A stretch of DNA of 33,591 nt from Wenzhouxiangella sp. XN79A (GCF_012272825.1 NZ_JAAWWS010000059.1:1-33591); one strand, 5' to 3'; positions 6,554 to 15,695 are shown, counted from the stretch's first letter. Program-made: numbers and translations. Notes: generated from the letters alone by a model not told the origin.

Positions 6554-8503
6554 TCAGCGCTCGAGCAGCAGGTGGCCGTCCGGCGTGCGCCGGGCCGTCC
6601 AGCCCTCGGCGACCCAGGTCGTGGCGTCGGCGTCGAGCACGATGGCCGGGCCGGCCACGCCGGCATCGTGCAGCGCGTCGCGGGCGTGCAGCGGGACCGG
6701 GCCGTCCGACGCCGGGACCTCGAAGCGATCGTCGGGCGCCGGCACCCGCGAAAGCCGGGCCGGTCCGCGCGCGTCCAGCCGCACGCTGACCAGCTCCACC
6801 GGCAGGGCCAGCCGATGGCCGAAGGCCGCTTCGTGGGCCGCATGGAAGGCATCGATCAGCGCGTCCGGCGCATCGGCCGGCAGTTCCAGCGCATCGCTCT
6901 GGCCGCGGTACCGGCAGGCGACGCGTCGTTCCAGCGTCAGGCGATCGGCGTCGATGCCCTCGGCGCCGAGTTCGTCGCGGGCCTGGATCTCGAGCGGCGC
7001 GAACGCAGCGTCGAGTCGGTCGACGTCGATCGCGTCGGCCGCGGCCAGCAGGCTGGCGGTCAGCTGGCGGCCCGGTTCGGCGACAAGCATGCCCAGCGCC
7101 GAGAGCACGCCGGAGCGGGCCGGCACCAGCGCGCGGCGCATGGCCAGGCTTTCGGCCAGATCGCACACGTGCAGGCCGCCGGCACCGCCGAAGCTGGCCA
7201 GCGTGCAGTTCGACGGGTTCACGCCGCGCTCGGCCGACATCACTCGGAGCGCCCGGCTCATGTGTTCGTTGGCGATCCGCAGCACGCCGCGCGCGGCGGT
7301 TTCGAGGTCCAGCTCGGCCCGGTCGGCCAGGCGTTGCATCGCCGCGCGCGCCGCGCCGAGGTCCAGCGCGTGCCGGCCGCCGAGCTTGACGCCGGCCGGC
7401 AGGCGGCCGAGCAGCAGGTTGGCGTCGGTCACGGTCACCTCGGTGCCGCCGCGGCCGTAGCAGGCCGGTCCGGGGTCGGCGCCGGCCGACTGCGGGCCGA
7501 CCTGGATCAGGCCACCGGCGTCGATGCGGGCGATCGATCCGCCGCCGGCGCCGATGGTGTGCAGATCGACCATCGGCACGGCCACCGGGTAGCGGCCGAT
7601 CCGGCCTTCGCGGGTCAGCTGCGGACGGCCTTCGAGCAGCGCGACGTCGGTCGAGGTCCCGCCCATGTCGAAGGTCAGCAGGCGATCCTCGCCCAGTCCG
7701 TTGCCGATCTGCGCGGCGGCCGCCAGTCCGCCGGCCGGCCCGGACAGCAGCAGGTGCACGGCGCGCCTGGCGGCCTGGTCGGCGGAAATCGTCTGGCTGC
7801 TGGACTGCATCACGGCCAGCCGGCCGCCGGCCAGGGCGCGGTCGAGCCGCTTCAGGTAGCCGGCCAGGCGCGGGCCGATCGCGGCGTTCAGCCAGGTCGC
7901 GATGCCGCGTTCGTATTCACGAATCTCGGGCAGCACCTGGTGCGAGCACGAGACCGGGAGGCTGTCGGCCAGCGCGTCGGCCAGCTGCTGCTCCAGCTCC
8001 GGGTCCAGCCACGAGAACAGCAGGTTGATCGCCACGGCCTCGGCCCCGGATGCCGCGATCGCACGCTTCAGTCGGTCCAGGGCCTCCGGCGTCGGCGTGG
8101 CCAGGCGCCGGCCGTCGGCCGCGGTCCGCGCGTCGATCTCGAAGCAGCGGTCGGGCGGTACGGGCGGGTCGACCGGCGGCTGGTCCAGCGCGTACAGCGC
8201 GTCCCGGTTCTGCCGGCCCAGGGCCAGCAGGTCGGAAAACCCGGTGCCGGTCACGAAGGCCACCGGCGCGCCGCGATCCTCGAGCACCGCGTTGGTGCCG
8301 ACCGTGGTGCCGTGGACCAGGTCGACCGCGTCGGGCGCCAGGCCCAGTTGCTCGAGGCCTTCGAGAATCGCGCGCGCCGGATCGTCGGGGGTCGATAGCA
8401 CCTTGGCGGTCGTCAGCCTGCCGTCGATCAGCGCGACGAAATCGGTGAAGGTGCCGCCGGTGTCGCAGCCGACCCGGGTCCGCGGCCGGGATGGTCCAGT
8501 CAC
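6554..8503 (-). CDS. Hydantoinase/oxoprolinase family protein (HyuA-like)
   Basis: This 649-residue protein belongs to the ATP-dependent hydantoinase A / 5-oxoprolinase family. The N-terminal nucleotide-binding motif GCDTGGTFTDF is at about 12-22, and the second phosphate-binding motif FDMGGTSTDVALL and the block IGAGGGSIARID follow mid-protein, as in actin-like ATPase folds. The GTG start at 8503 overlaps the amidase stop (GTGA). Family members hydrolyse cyclic amides (hydantoins, 5-oxoproline) or carboxylate ketones, almost always with a B subunit encoded next door or fused. No hyuB is present here: the next gene is msrB. The substrate is unknown. Confidence 0.88.
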   Translation of the reverse strand: MTGPSRPRTRVGCDTGGTFTDFVALIDGRLTTAKVLSTPDDPARAILEGLEQLGLAPDAVDLVHGTTVGTNAVLEDRGAPVAFVTGTGFSDLLALGRQNRDALYALDQPPVDPPVPPDRCFEIDARTAADGRRLATPTPEALDRLKRAIAASGAEAVAINLLFSWLDPELEQQLADALADSLPVSCSHQVLPEIREYERGIATWLNAAIGPRLAGYLKRLDRALAGGRLAVMQSSSQTISADQAARRAVHLLLSGPAGGLAAAAQIGNGLGEDRLLTFDMGGTSTDVALLEGRPQLTREGRIGRYPVAVPMVDLHTIGAGGGSIARIDAGGLIQVGPQSAGADPGPACYGRGGTEVTVTDANLLLGRLPAGVKLGGRHALDLGAARAAMQRLADRAELDLETAARGVLRIANEHMSRALRVMSAERGVNPSNCTLASFGGAGGLHVCDLAESLAMRRALVPARSGVLSALGMLVAEPGRQLTASLLAAADAIDVDRLDAAFAPLEIQARDELGAEGIDADRLTLERRVACRYRGQSDALELPADAPDALIDAFHAAHEAAFGHRLALPVELVSVRLDARGPARLSRVPAPDDRFEVPASDGPVPLHARDALHDAGVAGPAIVLDADATTWVAEGWTARRTPDGHLLLER

Positions 8504-9105
8504 GGCCCGCCGGCCTCGTCGGCGGTCGCCGGAGGGGCGCTCAGGCGGGGCAGGCCGCCGCCGTCGACCACCCGTTGCCACGGGAAGGTCGGGCCCGGGT
8601 CGAGCTTGCGCCGGACCGTCTCCGCGTCGTCGTTGCTGGCCGGCACCATGCGGCGGTCGAGCTGATCGTGGCCGGCCAGGTCGGTCAGGCCCGGCAGCTC
8701 GGCGCGCAGTGCGCGGATCAGCGCGCTCAGCGCGTCGATCTGGGCGTCGGGATAGGCGAGCTCCCAGGCCTGGTGGCGGCTGTCGAGCCAGTCGGGGTAG
8801 CGGCCGTTGTGAACCAGCTCGATGCCGATGGTGGTCGCGTTGTGTCCGGCCACGTGATGGGCGATGCGCTCGATCGGCACCCAGCGCTCGACGGTCCCGT
8901 CGCGGTCGATGTAGAAGTGGCCGCTGTTGCCGGTGCGCGTGGTGTCGTAGTGGATCCGTTCGCCGTACTCACGCGCGGTGGCGAGGTCCGGCAGCTCGGT
9001 GGCGTGGATCACGATCCGCTCGATGGTCGCCGGGTCGCGTCGCTCGAGGCGCTCGGCGTAGGGCAGCAGGTCAGTGCGGATCGAATGCATGAAGCCCGCT
9101 TCCAT
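8500..9105 (-). CDS. N-acetylmuramoyl-L-alanine amidase (amidase_2, AmpD-like)
   Basis: This 201-residue protein has an amidase_2 / PGRP-type fold. The first zinc His lies in IVIHATE (about residue 34), the catalytic Glu is in TIGIELVHNG, and the second zinc His is in LAGHDQLD, followed by KLDPGPTFPW. It lacks an obvious signal peptide, so a cytoplasmic AmpD-like role in cleaving anhydro-muropeptides is most likely. It begins 3 bp after the amidohydrolase stop and its stop overlaps the hydantoinase-like start, so the three form one operon. An ATG five codons in (9090) is an alternative start. Confidence 0.85.
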   Translation of the reverse strand: MEAGFMHSIRTDLLPYAERLERRDPATIERIVIHATELPDLATAREYGERIHYDTTRTGNSGHFYIDRDGTVERWVPIERIAHHVAGHNATTIGIELVHNGRYPDWLDSRHQAWELAYPDAQIDALSALIRALRAELPGLTDLAGHDQLDRRMVPASNDDAETVRRKLDPGPTFPWQRVVDGGGLPRLSAPPATADEAGGP

Positions 9106-9108
9106 CAG

Positions 9109-10467
9109 TCAATCCGGCCCGGTCGCGGCCGGCCGGGCGCGCGCGGCGACCGCATCGAGCCGGGCGTCGAGGTCGGCGCGATCCAGCCAGCTGCCGGCGC
9201 GCAGCACGCCACGGATGCGCCGGACGTTGGAAATATCGGCCAGCGGGTCGGCATCGAGCAGCACCGCATCGGCCACGCAACCGGCCCGGAGGCAGCCCCG
9301 GGCGGGCTGGCCGAGAAAGCGCGCCGGGTTGACCGTGCCGGTGGCCAGCGCCTCGGCCGGGCTCAGGCCGGCGGCGACCAGCAGCTCGAGTTCGTGGTGG
9401 GTGGAGTCGCCGGGGACGTTGAAGATCTGCGGCGCATCGGCGCCCAGCAGCAGCCCGGCGCCGGCCGTATGCAGGCCGCGGATCAGCGCCCGGCGGACGT
9501 CGACGAAGCGCTCCAGCGCGGTGGCGCTGTGCGGCTGGCGCAGCCCGGTGATCCGCTCGCGCCACCCGGTGACGGTCTCGTCGTCCACGTAACGCATCGC
9601 CGGTCGCGCGGCCAGCGCGTCGAGATCGGCAATCGCGATGTTCTCGATCAGGGTCTGGGTCGGCACGTTCCAGACCCCGGCGGCGCGGGTCCGATCGGCC
9701 AGGGCGGGGATGCGCCCGGCGTCCAGCGCCTCGGCCAGGGCCATGCCGAAAAAGCCGGGCGGCCGGCCGCGGGCGGGGTGGTCGTCGGGCACCAGGGCCT
9801 GGGCATAGCCGTCGAGGTGATCGATGGTCGACTGGCCGGCAGCCAGCGCCCGGTCCAGTCCGACCCCGATCGAGACGTGGCCGGCATAGGGAATGCCGAG
9901 CCCGTCGGCCGCCTCGGTCAGGGCGGCAAACGTGCTCGGCATCAGCCCCGGGTGCAGCTTGAGCAGGTCGTAGCCGGCCTCGGCCTGAGTTCGCACGATG
10001 CGCCGTGCGGCGGTCGGGTCGGGCGCACTGGTGCCGTTCAGCGAGGGTCCGGAGGTGACCAGGTACGGCCCGAAGCGCTGGCCGGCGGCCAGTTCGGCGC
10101 GCAGCTCCAGGTGGCCACGTTCTCCGAGCATGCCGCGGATGCCGGTCACGCCGTGGGCCAGGAACAGCGTCAGAACGTCGTCGAGCCGCTCGGCGTCGGC
10201 CACGGGCGGCACGTGGGCGTGCATTTCGTAGAGGCCGGGAATCAGCCAGCGGCCGCTTCCGTCGATGACCCGGACGTCCCGCCCGTCCAGCGCGTCCGGA
10301 TCGACGATCCAGCCGTCGAGCACGGCGATGCTGCGCGGCCAGCTTGCGCTGCCGGCGTCCGGATCGACAACGCGGACGTCGTCGATCCGCACGGCGCCCT
10401 GGCCGTGCGCAAGGGAGGTGACCAGCAGCAGACCGAGAAGGATCGAGCGGATGCAGTGCGCGGACAT
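9109..10467 (-). CDS. Exported metal-dependent amidohydrolase
   Basis: The 452-residue product starts at the ATG at 10467 with GGAG 9 nt upstream, followed by a signal peptide (MSAHCIRSILLGLLLVTS). The TIM-barrel amidohydrolase signature includes the metal-binding MHAH, LLKLHPG with the likely bridging Lys, GHVSIG, and GADAP near the C-terminal catalytic Asp. It resembles the imidazolonepropionase/prolidase-like amidohydrolases (COG1228). These are often periplasmic peptidases or amidases; the substrate cannot be deduced. First gene of an operon with the AmpD-like amidase and the hydantoinase-like protein. Confidence 0.88.
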   Translation of the reverse strand: MSAHCIRSILLGLLLVTSLAHGQGAVRIDDVRVVDPDAGSASWPRSIAVLDGWIVDPDALDGRDVRVIDGSGRWLIPGLYEMHAHVPPVADAERLDDVLTLFLAHGVTGIRGMLGERGHLELRAELAAGQRFGPYLVTSGPSLNGTSAPDPTAARRIVRTQAEAGYDLLKLHPGLMPSTFAALTEAADGLGIPYAGHVSIGVGLDRALAAGQSTIDHLDGYAQALVPDDHPARGRPPGFFGMALAEALDAGRIPALADRTRAAGVWNVPTQTLIENIAIADLDALAARPAMRYVDDETVTGWRERITGLRQPHSATALERFVDVRRALIRGLHTAGAGLLLGADAPQIFNVPGDSTHHELELLVAAGLSPAEALATGTVNPARFLGQPARGCLRAGCVADAVLLDADPLADISNVRRIRGVLRAGSWLDRADLDARLDAVAARARPAATGPD

Positions 10468-10501
10468 GGCCGGAGGCTCCGAGACACGAACTGAGGAATC
10501 A

Positions 10502-10671
10502 CTAGCCCGCATTATTCATGAATCGCCGCGATGATTGCGCCGGGAATTGTTCGCACAGGGGGATTTTCCGACCGGGCGGAATACCATGCTGTATTTCCGA
10601 GCGAGGACGATTCGCTGTGCGGACAAGGACCAGGCAAGGGCGCGAGCTCATTCATGATTGATGCGGGCTAG
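10502..10671. mobile_element. MITE-like element with 22-bp terminal inverted repeats
   Basis: A 170-bp non-coding segment begins and ends with 22-bp terminal inverted repeats that match at 20 positions (outer part CTAGCCCGCAT, inner part TCATGAAT). Internal inverted repeats are nested inside: TGTTCGCACAG at 10548-10558 against CTGTGCGGACA at 10615-10625, and GGAATAC/GTATTTCC at 10578-10598. The whole element could fold into a long hairpin. It encodes no transposase, so a full-length partner element would be needed to move it. It fills most of the 312-bp gap between the amidohydrolase and DUF3379 genes. Confidence 0.75.
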
Positions 10672-10779
10672 CCTACCGCGCCAGAGCCTGCGAAACGGCA
10701 CAGCGTGTTCGGCGCAATCGACTTTCCGCGTGGCTGCGGTGCCCGGGTGGGCAGGCCGTCCCGGGCGCACGAGCCCGAC

Positions 10780-11523
10780 CTACAGCGAGCGGTCGTCCTG
10801 AAAGACCAGCTGCGCGGCAATGCGCTGACCCAGCGCCGGCAGGTCGCTTCCCTGGTCGCCGACCAGCGCCACGCTGCCGCGCTCGACGTTGAACACCCAG
10901 GCCCGCATGTCGTCGGCCAGCGGATAGGACTCGCCCGATGCCGGCACCACCGTGTGCGGCATGTAATAGAGCGTGACCGGGCCATCGGGGGCGCTCAGGA
11001 CCAGGTGGGCGCCGGCGCCGTCCGGTGTCGGGCAGATCTTCGACAGCCGGACGTCGGCGAGCAGCTCCGGCGCCAGCGCCACGCCGAAGTCGGCGAGCAG
11101 TTCCTGGACGCGAGCGGGCGGGGTCGGGCCGGTGCGCGCGGCGGCGAGCACGGTCGGGCCGTCATGGTCCCAGTGCCAGGCCAGGTGCGCGGCCAGTCCG
11201 CCGTCGGCCGGCGGTGCGGCATCGCGCAGCAGGAACAGCGTCACGGCCACGGCCAGCGTCAGGCTGGCGGCCATTGCCAGCCAGCCGGCTGCGCCCGGGC
11301 CGCGCCGTTCGCGTCGACCGGCCCGGAACGGGACCTGGCGCAGCTGGTGCTGCAGGTCGTCCGGCGGGGCGACGTTCATCGCCTCGCCGAGCAGTCGTTC
11401 GAAGGCGTCGGATTCCTCGACCGCCCGCGCGGCTTCGCCGCCGGAGGCACGCGCGGCCGCGGCCGCCTCGCGCTCGCGTGCGGGGTCGGTCATCAGGCGG
11501 CGCTGGAGTTCGTCGAGATTCAT
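10780..11523 (-). CDS. DUF3379 membrane protein, probable anti-sigma partner
   Basis: This 247-residue protein has a cytoplasmic N-terminal part (1-75), one membrane segment at about 79-99 (GWLAMAASLTLAVAVTLFLL) and a periplasmic C-terminal domain of about 145 residues. Its ATG overlaps the stop of the ECF sigma gene (ATGA at 11520-11523). The DUF3379 family commonly follows ECF sigma genes in gammaproteobacteria and has the topology of an anti-sigma factor, so it may hold the sigma at the membrane; this is inferred from position and topology. A zinc-type HxxxCxxC anti-sigma motif is not seen. Confidence 0.8.
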   Translation of the reverse strand: MNLDELQRRLMTDPAREREAAAAARASGGEAARAVEESDAFERLLGEAMNVAPPDDLQHQLRQVPFRAGRRERRGPGAAGWLAMAASLTLAVAVTLFLLRDAAPPADGGLAAHLAWHWDHDGPTVLAAARTGPTPPARVQELLADFGVALAPELLADVRLSKICPTPDGAGAHLVLSAPDGPVTLYYMPHTVVPASGESYPLADDMRAWVFNVERGSVALVGDQGSDLPALGQRIAAQLVFQDDRSL

Positions 11524-12032
11524 TCCGGTTCCCCCGGCAGTGCGTTCGAGAGTCGTTTCTTCAATTGTTCGCGGGCTCGGAACACCCGGGTCATCACGGC
11601 GCTTTCGCTCAGTTCCAGTTCCTCGGCGATCTCGGCGATCGACAGGCCCAGCAGCACCTGCAGCGCCAGCGGCTCGCGGTACATCGCGTCGAGCCGGCCG
11701 ATTTCGTCGCGCAGCCGGTCCCGTTCGGTCCGGTCGTCGGGTCCGTCCTCGTTCGGCTCGGCCACCACCACATCGTCGATGTCGTCGATCGGCGGTACCT
11801 TGCGTTCGAAGGTCCGGGCGAACTCGCGGCGCAGGATGGTGATCAACCAGCTCTTGGCCGCGTTCTCGTCCTGCAACCGGTCCAGCGCCTTCCAGGCGCG
11901 CAGGTAGGTTTCCTGGACCAGGTCGGCGGCCAGCGCGCGGTCCCGGCACAGCCAGACCGCGAAGCGGAACAGGTCGTCGCCGTAGCGTCGCGCGAGGCCG
12001 TCGAATCTTCGCGAACGGTCCTCGTGATTCAT
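11520..12032 (-). CDS. ECF-type RNA polymerase sigma factor
   Basis: This 170-residue sigma-70 family protein has only regions 2 and 4. Region 2 spans about 10-75, with the core-binding and -10 recognition helices around ADLVQETYLRAWKAL. Region 4 spans about 113-165, with a helix-turn-helix in GLSIAEIAEELELSESAVMT. It is coupled by a 4-bp overlap to the DUF3379 gene, which probably regulates it. The signal and target promoters are unknown; no obvious autoregulatory promoter pair stands out in the 278 bp upstream. Confidence 0.93.
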   Translation of the reverse strand: MNHEDRSRRFDGLARRYGDDLFRFAVWLCRDRALAADLVQETYLRAWKALDRLQDENAAKSWLITILRREFARTFERKVPPIDDIDDVVVAEPNEDGPDDRTERDRLRDEIGRLDAMYREPLALQVLLGLSIAEIAEELELSESAVMTRVFRAREQLKKRLSNALPGEPE

Positions 12033-12310
12033 GACCGGCGCCCGACCGGTTTTCTTTCGGCGATCCCGGTCGAAGGGATCGACCGTGCGGGCGTCGAGCG
12101 ACGCCGGACGACCTCGGACAGCGGAACGATCATGGCGCGGGCGCTCGAGCGGGGGACACGGGCGCTCATCCTACCCCGGTCGGGCGGGGTCGGGGAAGCG
12201 TGGCGGCGGCGTGACGTTCAGCACGGTTCCGGTCCACGCCGGGTCGGTACAATATGCGGCCGATGTTCACCACGAAGGCCTACGCCTTCCGTTCGCCAGG
12301 AGCACCACCC

Positions 12311-12964
12311 TTGAATCTGGAACACGCCCGATCGAACATGATCGAACAGCAGGTCCGCACGTGGGACGTGCTGGACGCCCGCGTTCTCGACGTGCTGCGG
12401 ACCGTGCCGCGCGAGGACTACGCCCCGGCGGCGCACCGCAAGCTGGCCTTTTCCGACCTGCGGATTCCGCTGGACGGCCACCAGGTCATGATGAAACCGA
12501 TCGAGGAAGGCCGCTGTCTGCAGAGCCTGGCGCTGGAAGGCGGCGAGACGGTGCTGGAGATCGGTGCCGGCTCGGGCTTCCTGACCGCCTGCCTGGCCGC
12601 GCTGGGTGCCGAGGTCATCAGCCTCGAGATTCTCGAATCGCTGGTCGACCAGGCACGCCGGGCGCTGGACGCCCACGGCGTGGAACGGGTCGATGTGCGG
12701 CACGCCGACGCGCTCGAAGCACGCTTCGACGAGGCCAGCTTCGACGCCATCGTGGTCACCGCCTCGGTCTCGGCCATTCCCGATTCGTTCGGCGGCTGGT
12801 TGAAACCGGGCGGCCGGATGTTCATCGTCCGCGGCGCCTCGCCGGCGATGGAGGCACTGCGGGTGACCCGGACCGGGTCGGGTCGACTGGCCGAGGAAAG
12901 CCTGTTCGACACCGACCTGCCGCGCCTGATCGGCGCCGAAGACGTGCCGAAATTCGAGTTCTGA
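12311..12964 (+). CDS. Protein-L-isoaspartate O-methyltransferase family protein
   Basis: This 217-residue SAM-dependent methyltransferase has the glycine-rich motif VLEIGAGSGF at 81-90 and the upstream PCMT-like block (IEQQVRTWDVLD... VPREDYAP... FSDLRIPL). The start is a TTG at 12311, with AGGAG 8 nt before it. The frame is open to an ATG at 12254, but that lies directly on a TACAAT (12248-12253) that looks like the promoter -10. PCMT repairs isoaspartyl residues, but this shorter Pcm-like branch next to tolC is common in xanthomonad-type genomes and its activity there is uncertain. It is followed by tolC after 55 bp. Confidence 0.85.
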   Translation: MNLEHARSNMIEQQVRTWDVLDARVLDVLRTVPREDYAPAAHRKLAFSDLRIPLDGHQVMMKPIEEGRCLQSLALEGGETVLEIGAGSGFLTACLAALGAEVISLEILESLVDQARRALDAHGVERVDVRHADALEARFDEASFDAIVVTASVSAIPDSFGGWLKPGGRMFIVRGASPAMEALRVTRTGSGRLAEESLFDTDLPRLIGAEDVPKFEF

Positions 12965-13019
12965 TCCGACCCTGAACCGCCGGGCCCGCCGCCCGCACCA
13001 CGCTCCCGCGAGGAACGAC

Positions 13020-14372
13020 ATGCAAAGACTCCTGATCGCTGCCGCCGCCCTGGCGCTGACCTCGCCGGCCCTGGCCGTCGACCTGCTCGGCGTCTACGAG
13101 CTGGCCTCGACCAACGATCCGCAGATCCAGGCCGCCGAGCGCCGCCTGGAAGCCTCCACCTACCAGGAAGCGATCGCCCGGGCCAGCCTGCTTCCGACCC
13201 TCTCCGGCAGCGTGAGCCGGACCATCGGCAACAGCCAGCCGAGCCTGGACGGCAACGACCTGACCGACAACGACATCGACTCCGAAGGCTACGGCCTGAG
13301 CCTTCGCCAGAGCATCTACGACGACGCGAACTTCGGCCGGCTGACCCGCGCCCGCTCGTCGATCGCCCAGGCCGACGCCGAGTTCGATACCGCCTGGCAG
13401 GACTTCCTGCTGCGGGTCGCCCAGCGCTACTTCGACATGCTGACCTCGATCGACGGCCTGCGCTTCGCCCAGGCCGAGGAAAAGGCGCTGCAGCGCCAGT
13501 TCGAGCAGGCCGAGCAGCGCTTCGAAGTCGGCCTGTCGGCGGTCACCGATTTTCTCGAGGCCCGGGCGGCCTGGGATGCCGCGCGCGCCCGGGTGATCGT
13601 GGCCGAGAACAATCTTGAAAACGCGCGGGAGCTTCTGCGCGAGCTGACCGGCACGATGTTCGACACCTTCCGTCCGCTGGCCGACCGACTGCCGCTCGAA
13701 CCCCCGGAGCCGGCCGATTCGTCGGCCTGGGTCGAGCGCGCGCTGGCCAACCGGCCCGAACTCGAAGCTGCCCGTCGCGCGGTCGACGTGGTCGATGCCG
13801 ACCTCCGCATCGCCCGGTCCGGTCACCTGCCGTCGCTGGACCTGGTCGGCAGCTACAACCGCAACGTCAACAACGAGTTCGTGCTGCGTGACGATTTCCA
13901 GGACGAGATCGGCACGGTCGAATTCCAGAGCGACACCTGGCAGGTCGGCCTGGAGCTGTCGATTCCGATCTTCTCCGGCTTCGCCGTGCAGTCGCAGACC
14001 CGCCAGGCCCGCGTCAACCGCGAGGCGGTCAGTTTCGAACTGGATTCGGCCCAGCGCGCTGCGGTGCGCGAGACCGAGAACGCCTACCGGTCGGTGATCG
14101 CCGGCATCCGCCAGATCGAGGCGCTGGAGCAGGCGCTGATCTCGGCCGAGAGCGCGGTGGAAGCGACCAACGCCGGCTTCGAGGTCGGCACCCGCACCAT
14201 CGTCGACGTGCTGCTGGCCGAGCAACGCTTCTTCCAGGCCCAGCGCGATTACTCGCAGGCCCGGCACCAGTTCATCGTCGATTCGCTGGCGCTCAAGCGC
14301 GCCGCCGGCGTTCTCGCACCGGAAGACCTGGAAACCGCCAACCGCCTGCTGACCGGCGCCGACGCCGGCTGA
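13020..14372 (+). CDS. tolC: TolC family outer membrane channel protein
   Basis: The 450-residue protein has a signal peptide (MQRLLIAAAALALTSPALA), so it is exported. Two tandem outer-membrane-efflux repeats with long coiled-coil helices (about residues 25-215 and 230-430) match TolC in length and pattern, including the second-repeat block SIPIFSGFAVQSQTRQAR. TolC trimers form the outer-membrane duct for tripartite efflux and type I secretion; no inner-membrane partner is encoded nearby. It sits downstream of the Pcm-like gene and ends 3 bp before the convergent waaA stop. AGGA precedes the ATG. Confidence 0.92.
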   Translation: MQRLLIAAAALALTSPALAVDLLGVYELASTNDPQIQAAERRLEASTYQEAIARASLLPTLSGSVSRTIGNSQPSLDGNDLTDNDIDSEGYGLSLRQSIYDDANFGRLTRARSSIAQADAEFDTAWQDFLLRVAQRYFDMLTSIDGLRFAQAEEKALQRQFEQAEQRFEVGLSAVTDFLEARAAWDAARARVIVAENNLENARELLRELTGTMFDTFRPLADRLPLEPPEPADSSAWVERALANRPELEAARRAVDVVDADLRIARSGHLPSLDLVGSYNRNVNNEFVLRDDFQDEIGTVEFQSDTWQVGLELSIPIFSGFAVQSQTRQARVNREAVSFELDSAQRAAVRETENAYRSVIAGIRQIEALEQALISAESAVEATNAGFEVGTRTIVDVLLAEQRFFQAQRDYSQARHQFIVDSLALKRAAGVLAPEDLETANRLLTGADAG

Positions 14373-14375
14373 TCG

Positions 14376-15695
14376 TCAAGCCCCGCGCGGCGGCCTCCGG
14401 CCGTCGTCCAGCCAGTCGTCCAGTGCGGCCAGCGTCCGATCCAGCGCCCCGCGCTGGGCGGCCAGGAACGCCGCGGCATTGCGCGGCATCTCTTCGAATG
14501 CTCCGCCGCGCTGCGACGGCCCCAGCGCGGCGATGACCGCCTCGCCCAGCGACCGCGCGTCGGTCACGCGCGCGAGCCCATCGACGGCATCCAGCCCTTC
14601 TGCCGCCTCGGCCTGGTCGTCGGTGAACGGGCCGGTCAGCACCGGCCGCCCGGCCTGCGCGGCCTCGATCAGGTTGTGTCCGCCGATCCCTTCGACCAGG
14701 CTGCCGCCGACGAAGCCGGCGTCGGCCCGGTGATACAGCGCGCCGAGCAGGCCGAGCCGGTCGATCACGACGGCCTGCGGTGGCGATGCGCTGGCCTCGT
14801 TGCCATCCACCCATTCGCTCCAGCGCACGCAGGACAGACCGGCCCCGGCGAGCGCACGCTCGGCCTCGCCGGTCCGCTCGGGGTGACGGGGGACGAGCAG
14901 CAGCAGCGCTTCGGGCAACTCGGCGACGACCCGTCGCTGGGCCTCCGCGACAATCGTTTCTTCGCCACGATGGGTGCTGCCGGCCACCCAGCGCGGTCGC
15001 TCGCCCAGTCGATCGAGCGCGGCGATGGCCGCAGGCGGCGGCTCGCCCGGCGGTGTCGGGTCGAATTTCACGTTGCCGGTCACCGTCAGCACTTCGCGGC
15101 GGGCGCCGAGTCGTGCGAAGCGATCGGCGTCGGATCGCGACTGGCAGGCGATCGGCGCGATGGCGGCCAGCAGCGGGGCGAACAGGCCGGCCGCGCTGCG
15201 ATAGCGCCGGGCCGCGCGCGCCGACAGCCGGGCATTGGCCATGGCCACCGGAATGCCGCGCCGGTGACAGGCGGTGAGCAGTTCGGGCCACAGCTCGGTC
15301 TCGATCAGCAGCAGCCGGTCCGGTCGGGTCCGGTCCAGCCACGCGGCGACATCGCGCGGGCGGTCCAGCGGTGCCAGCACGGTGCGGATGCCGGCGTCGT
15401 CGGCATAGCGAGCCGCGGCCTGGACCGCGGCCGTCGGCGTGAGGGTGGAAAGAACGATGCCGCGGGTCGGGTCGCGCGCCCGGAGCCTTTCGATCAGCGG
15501 TCGGGCCGCGTTGAGTTCACCGACCGATGCGGCGTGGATCCAGAGTTCGGCCTCGGCGTCGGGCAGCTGCCCGCGCCGCTCGTCCTCGCGCCCGGCCAGC
15601 ACCGGCCAGGCCTCGGCCTGGCGGGCGAATCGACGCCGCGCGAACGGCGCGAGTGCGGCCGTCAGCGCGCGATACACTGGCATCCACGATGACAT
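14376..15695 (-). CDS. waaA: 3-deoxy-D-manno-octulosonic acid (Kdo) transferase
   Basis: This 439-residue GT30 glycosyltransferase adds Kdo to lipid IVA at the cytoplasmic face of the inner membrane. Conserved features are the N-terminal IHAASVGE block, LLIETELWPELL, the TGNVKFD block and the C-terminal donor site GGSLVEGIGGHNLIEAAQAG. The ATG at 15695 gives the usual length; a second ATG at 15683 is possible. It is transcribed divergently from the LpxL-like acyltransferase gene with only 34 bp between the two starts, so their promoters must overlap each other or the coding ends. Confidence 0.94.
   Translation of the reverse strand: MSSWMPVYRALTAALAPFARRRFARQAEAWPVLAGREDERRGQLPDAEAELWIHAASVGELNAARPLIERLRARDPTRGIVLSTLTPTAAVQAAARYADDAGIRTVLAPLDRPRDVAAWLDRTRPDRLLLIETELWPELLTACHRRGIPVAMANARLSARAARRYRSAAGLFAPLLAAIAPIACQSRSDADRFARLGARREVLTVTGNVKFDPTPPGEPPPAAIAALDRLGERPRWVAGSTHRGEETIVAEAQRRVVAELPEALLLLVPRHPERTGEAERALAGAGLSCVRWSEWVDGNEASASPPQAVVIDRLGLLGALYHRADAGFVGGSLVEGIGGHNLIEAAQAGRPVLTGPFTDDQAEAAEGLDAVDGLARVTDARSLGEAVIAALGPSQRGGAFEEMPRNAAAFLAAQRGALDRTLAALDDWLDDGRRPPRGA

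Noticed and set aside
12254..12310. ATG start at 12254 for the Pcm-like protein
   Set aside because: It lies directly after the likely -10 (TACAAT) and has no ribosome binding site; the TTG at 12311 has AGGAG 8 nt upstream and the protein aligns by pattern from there.
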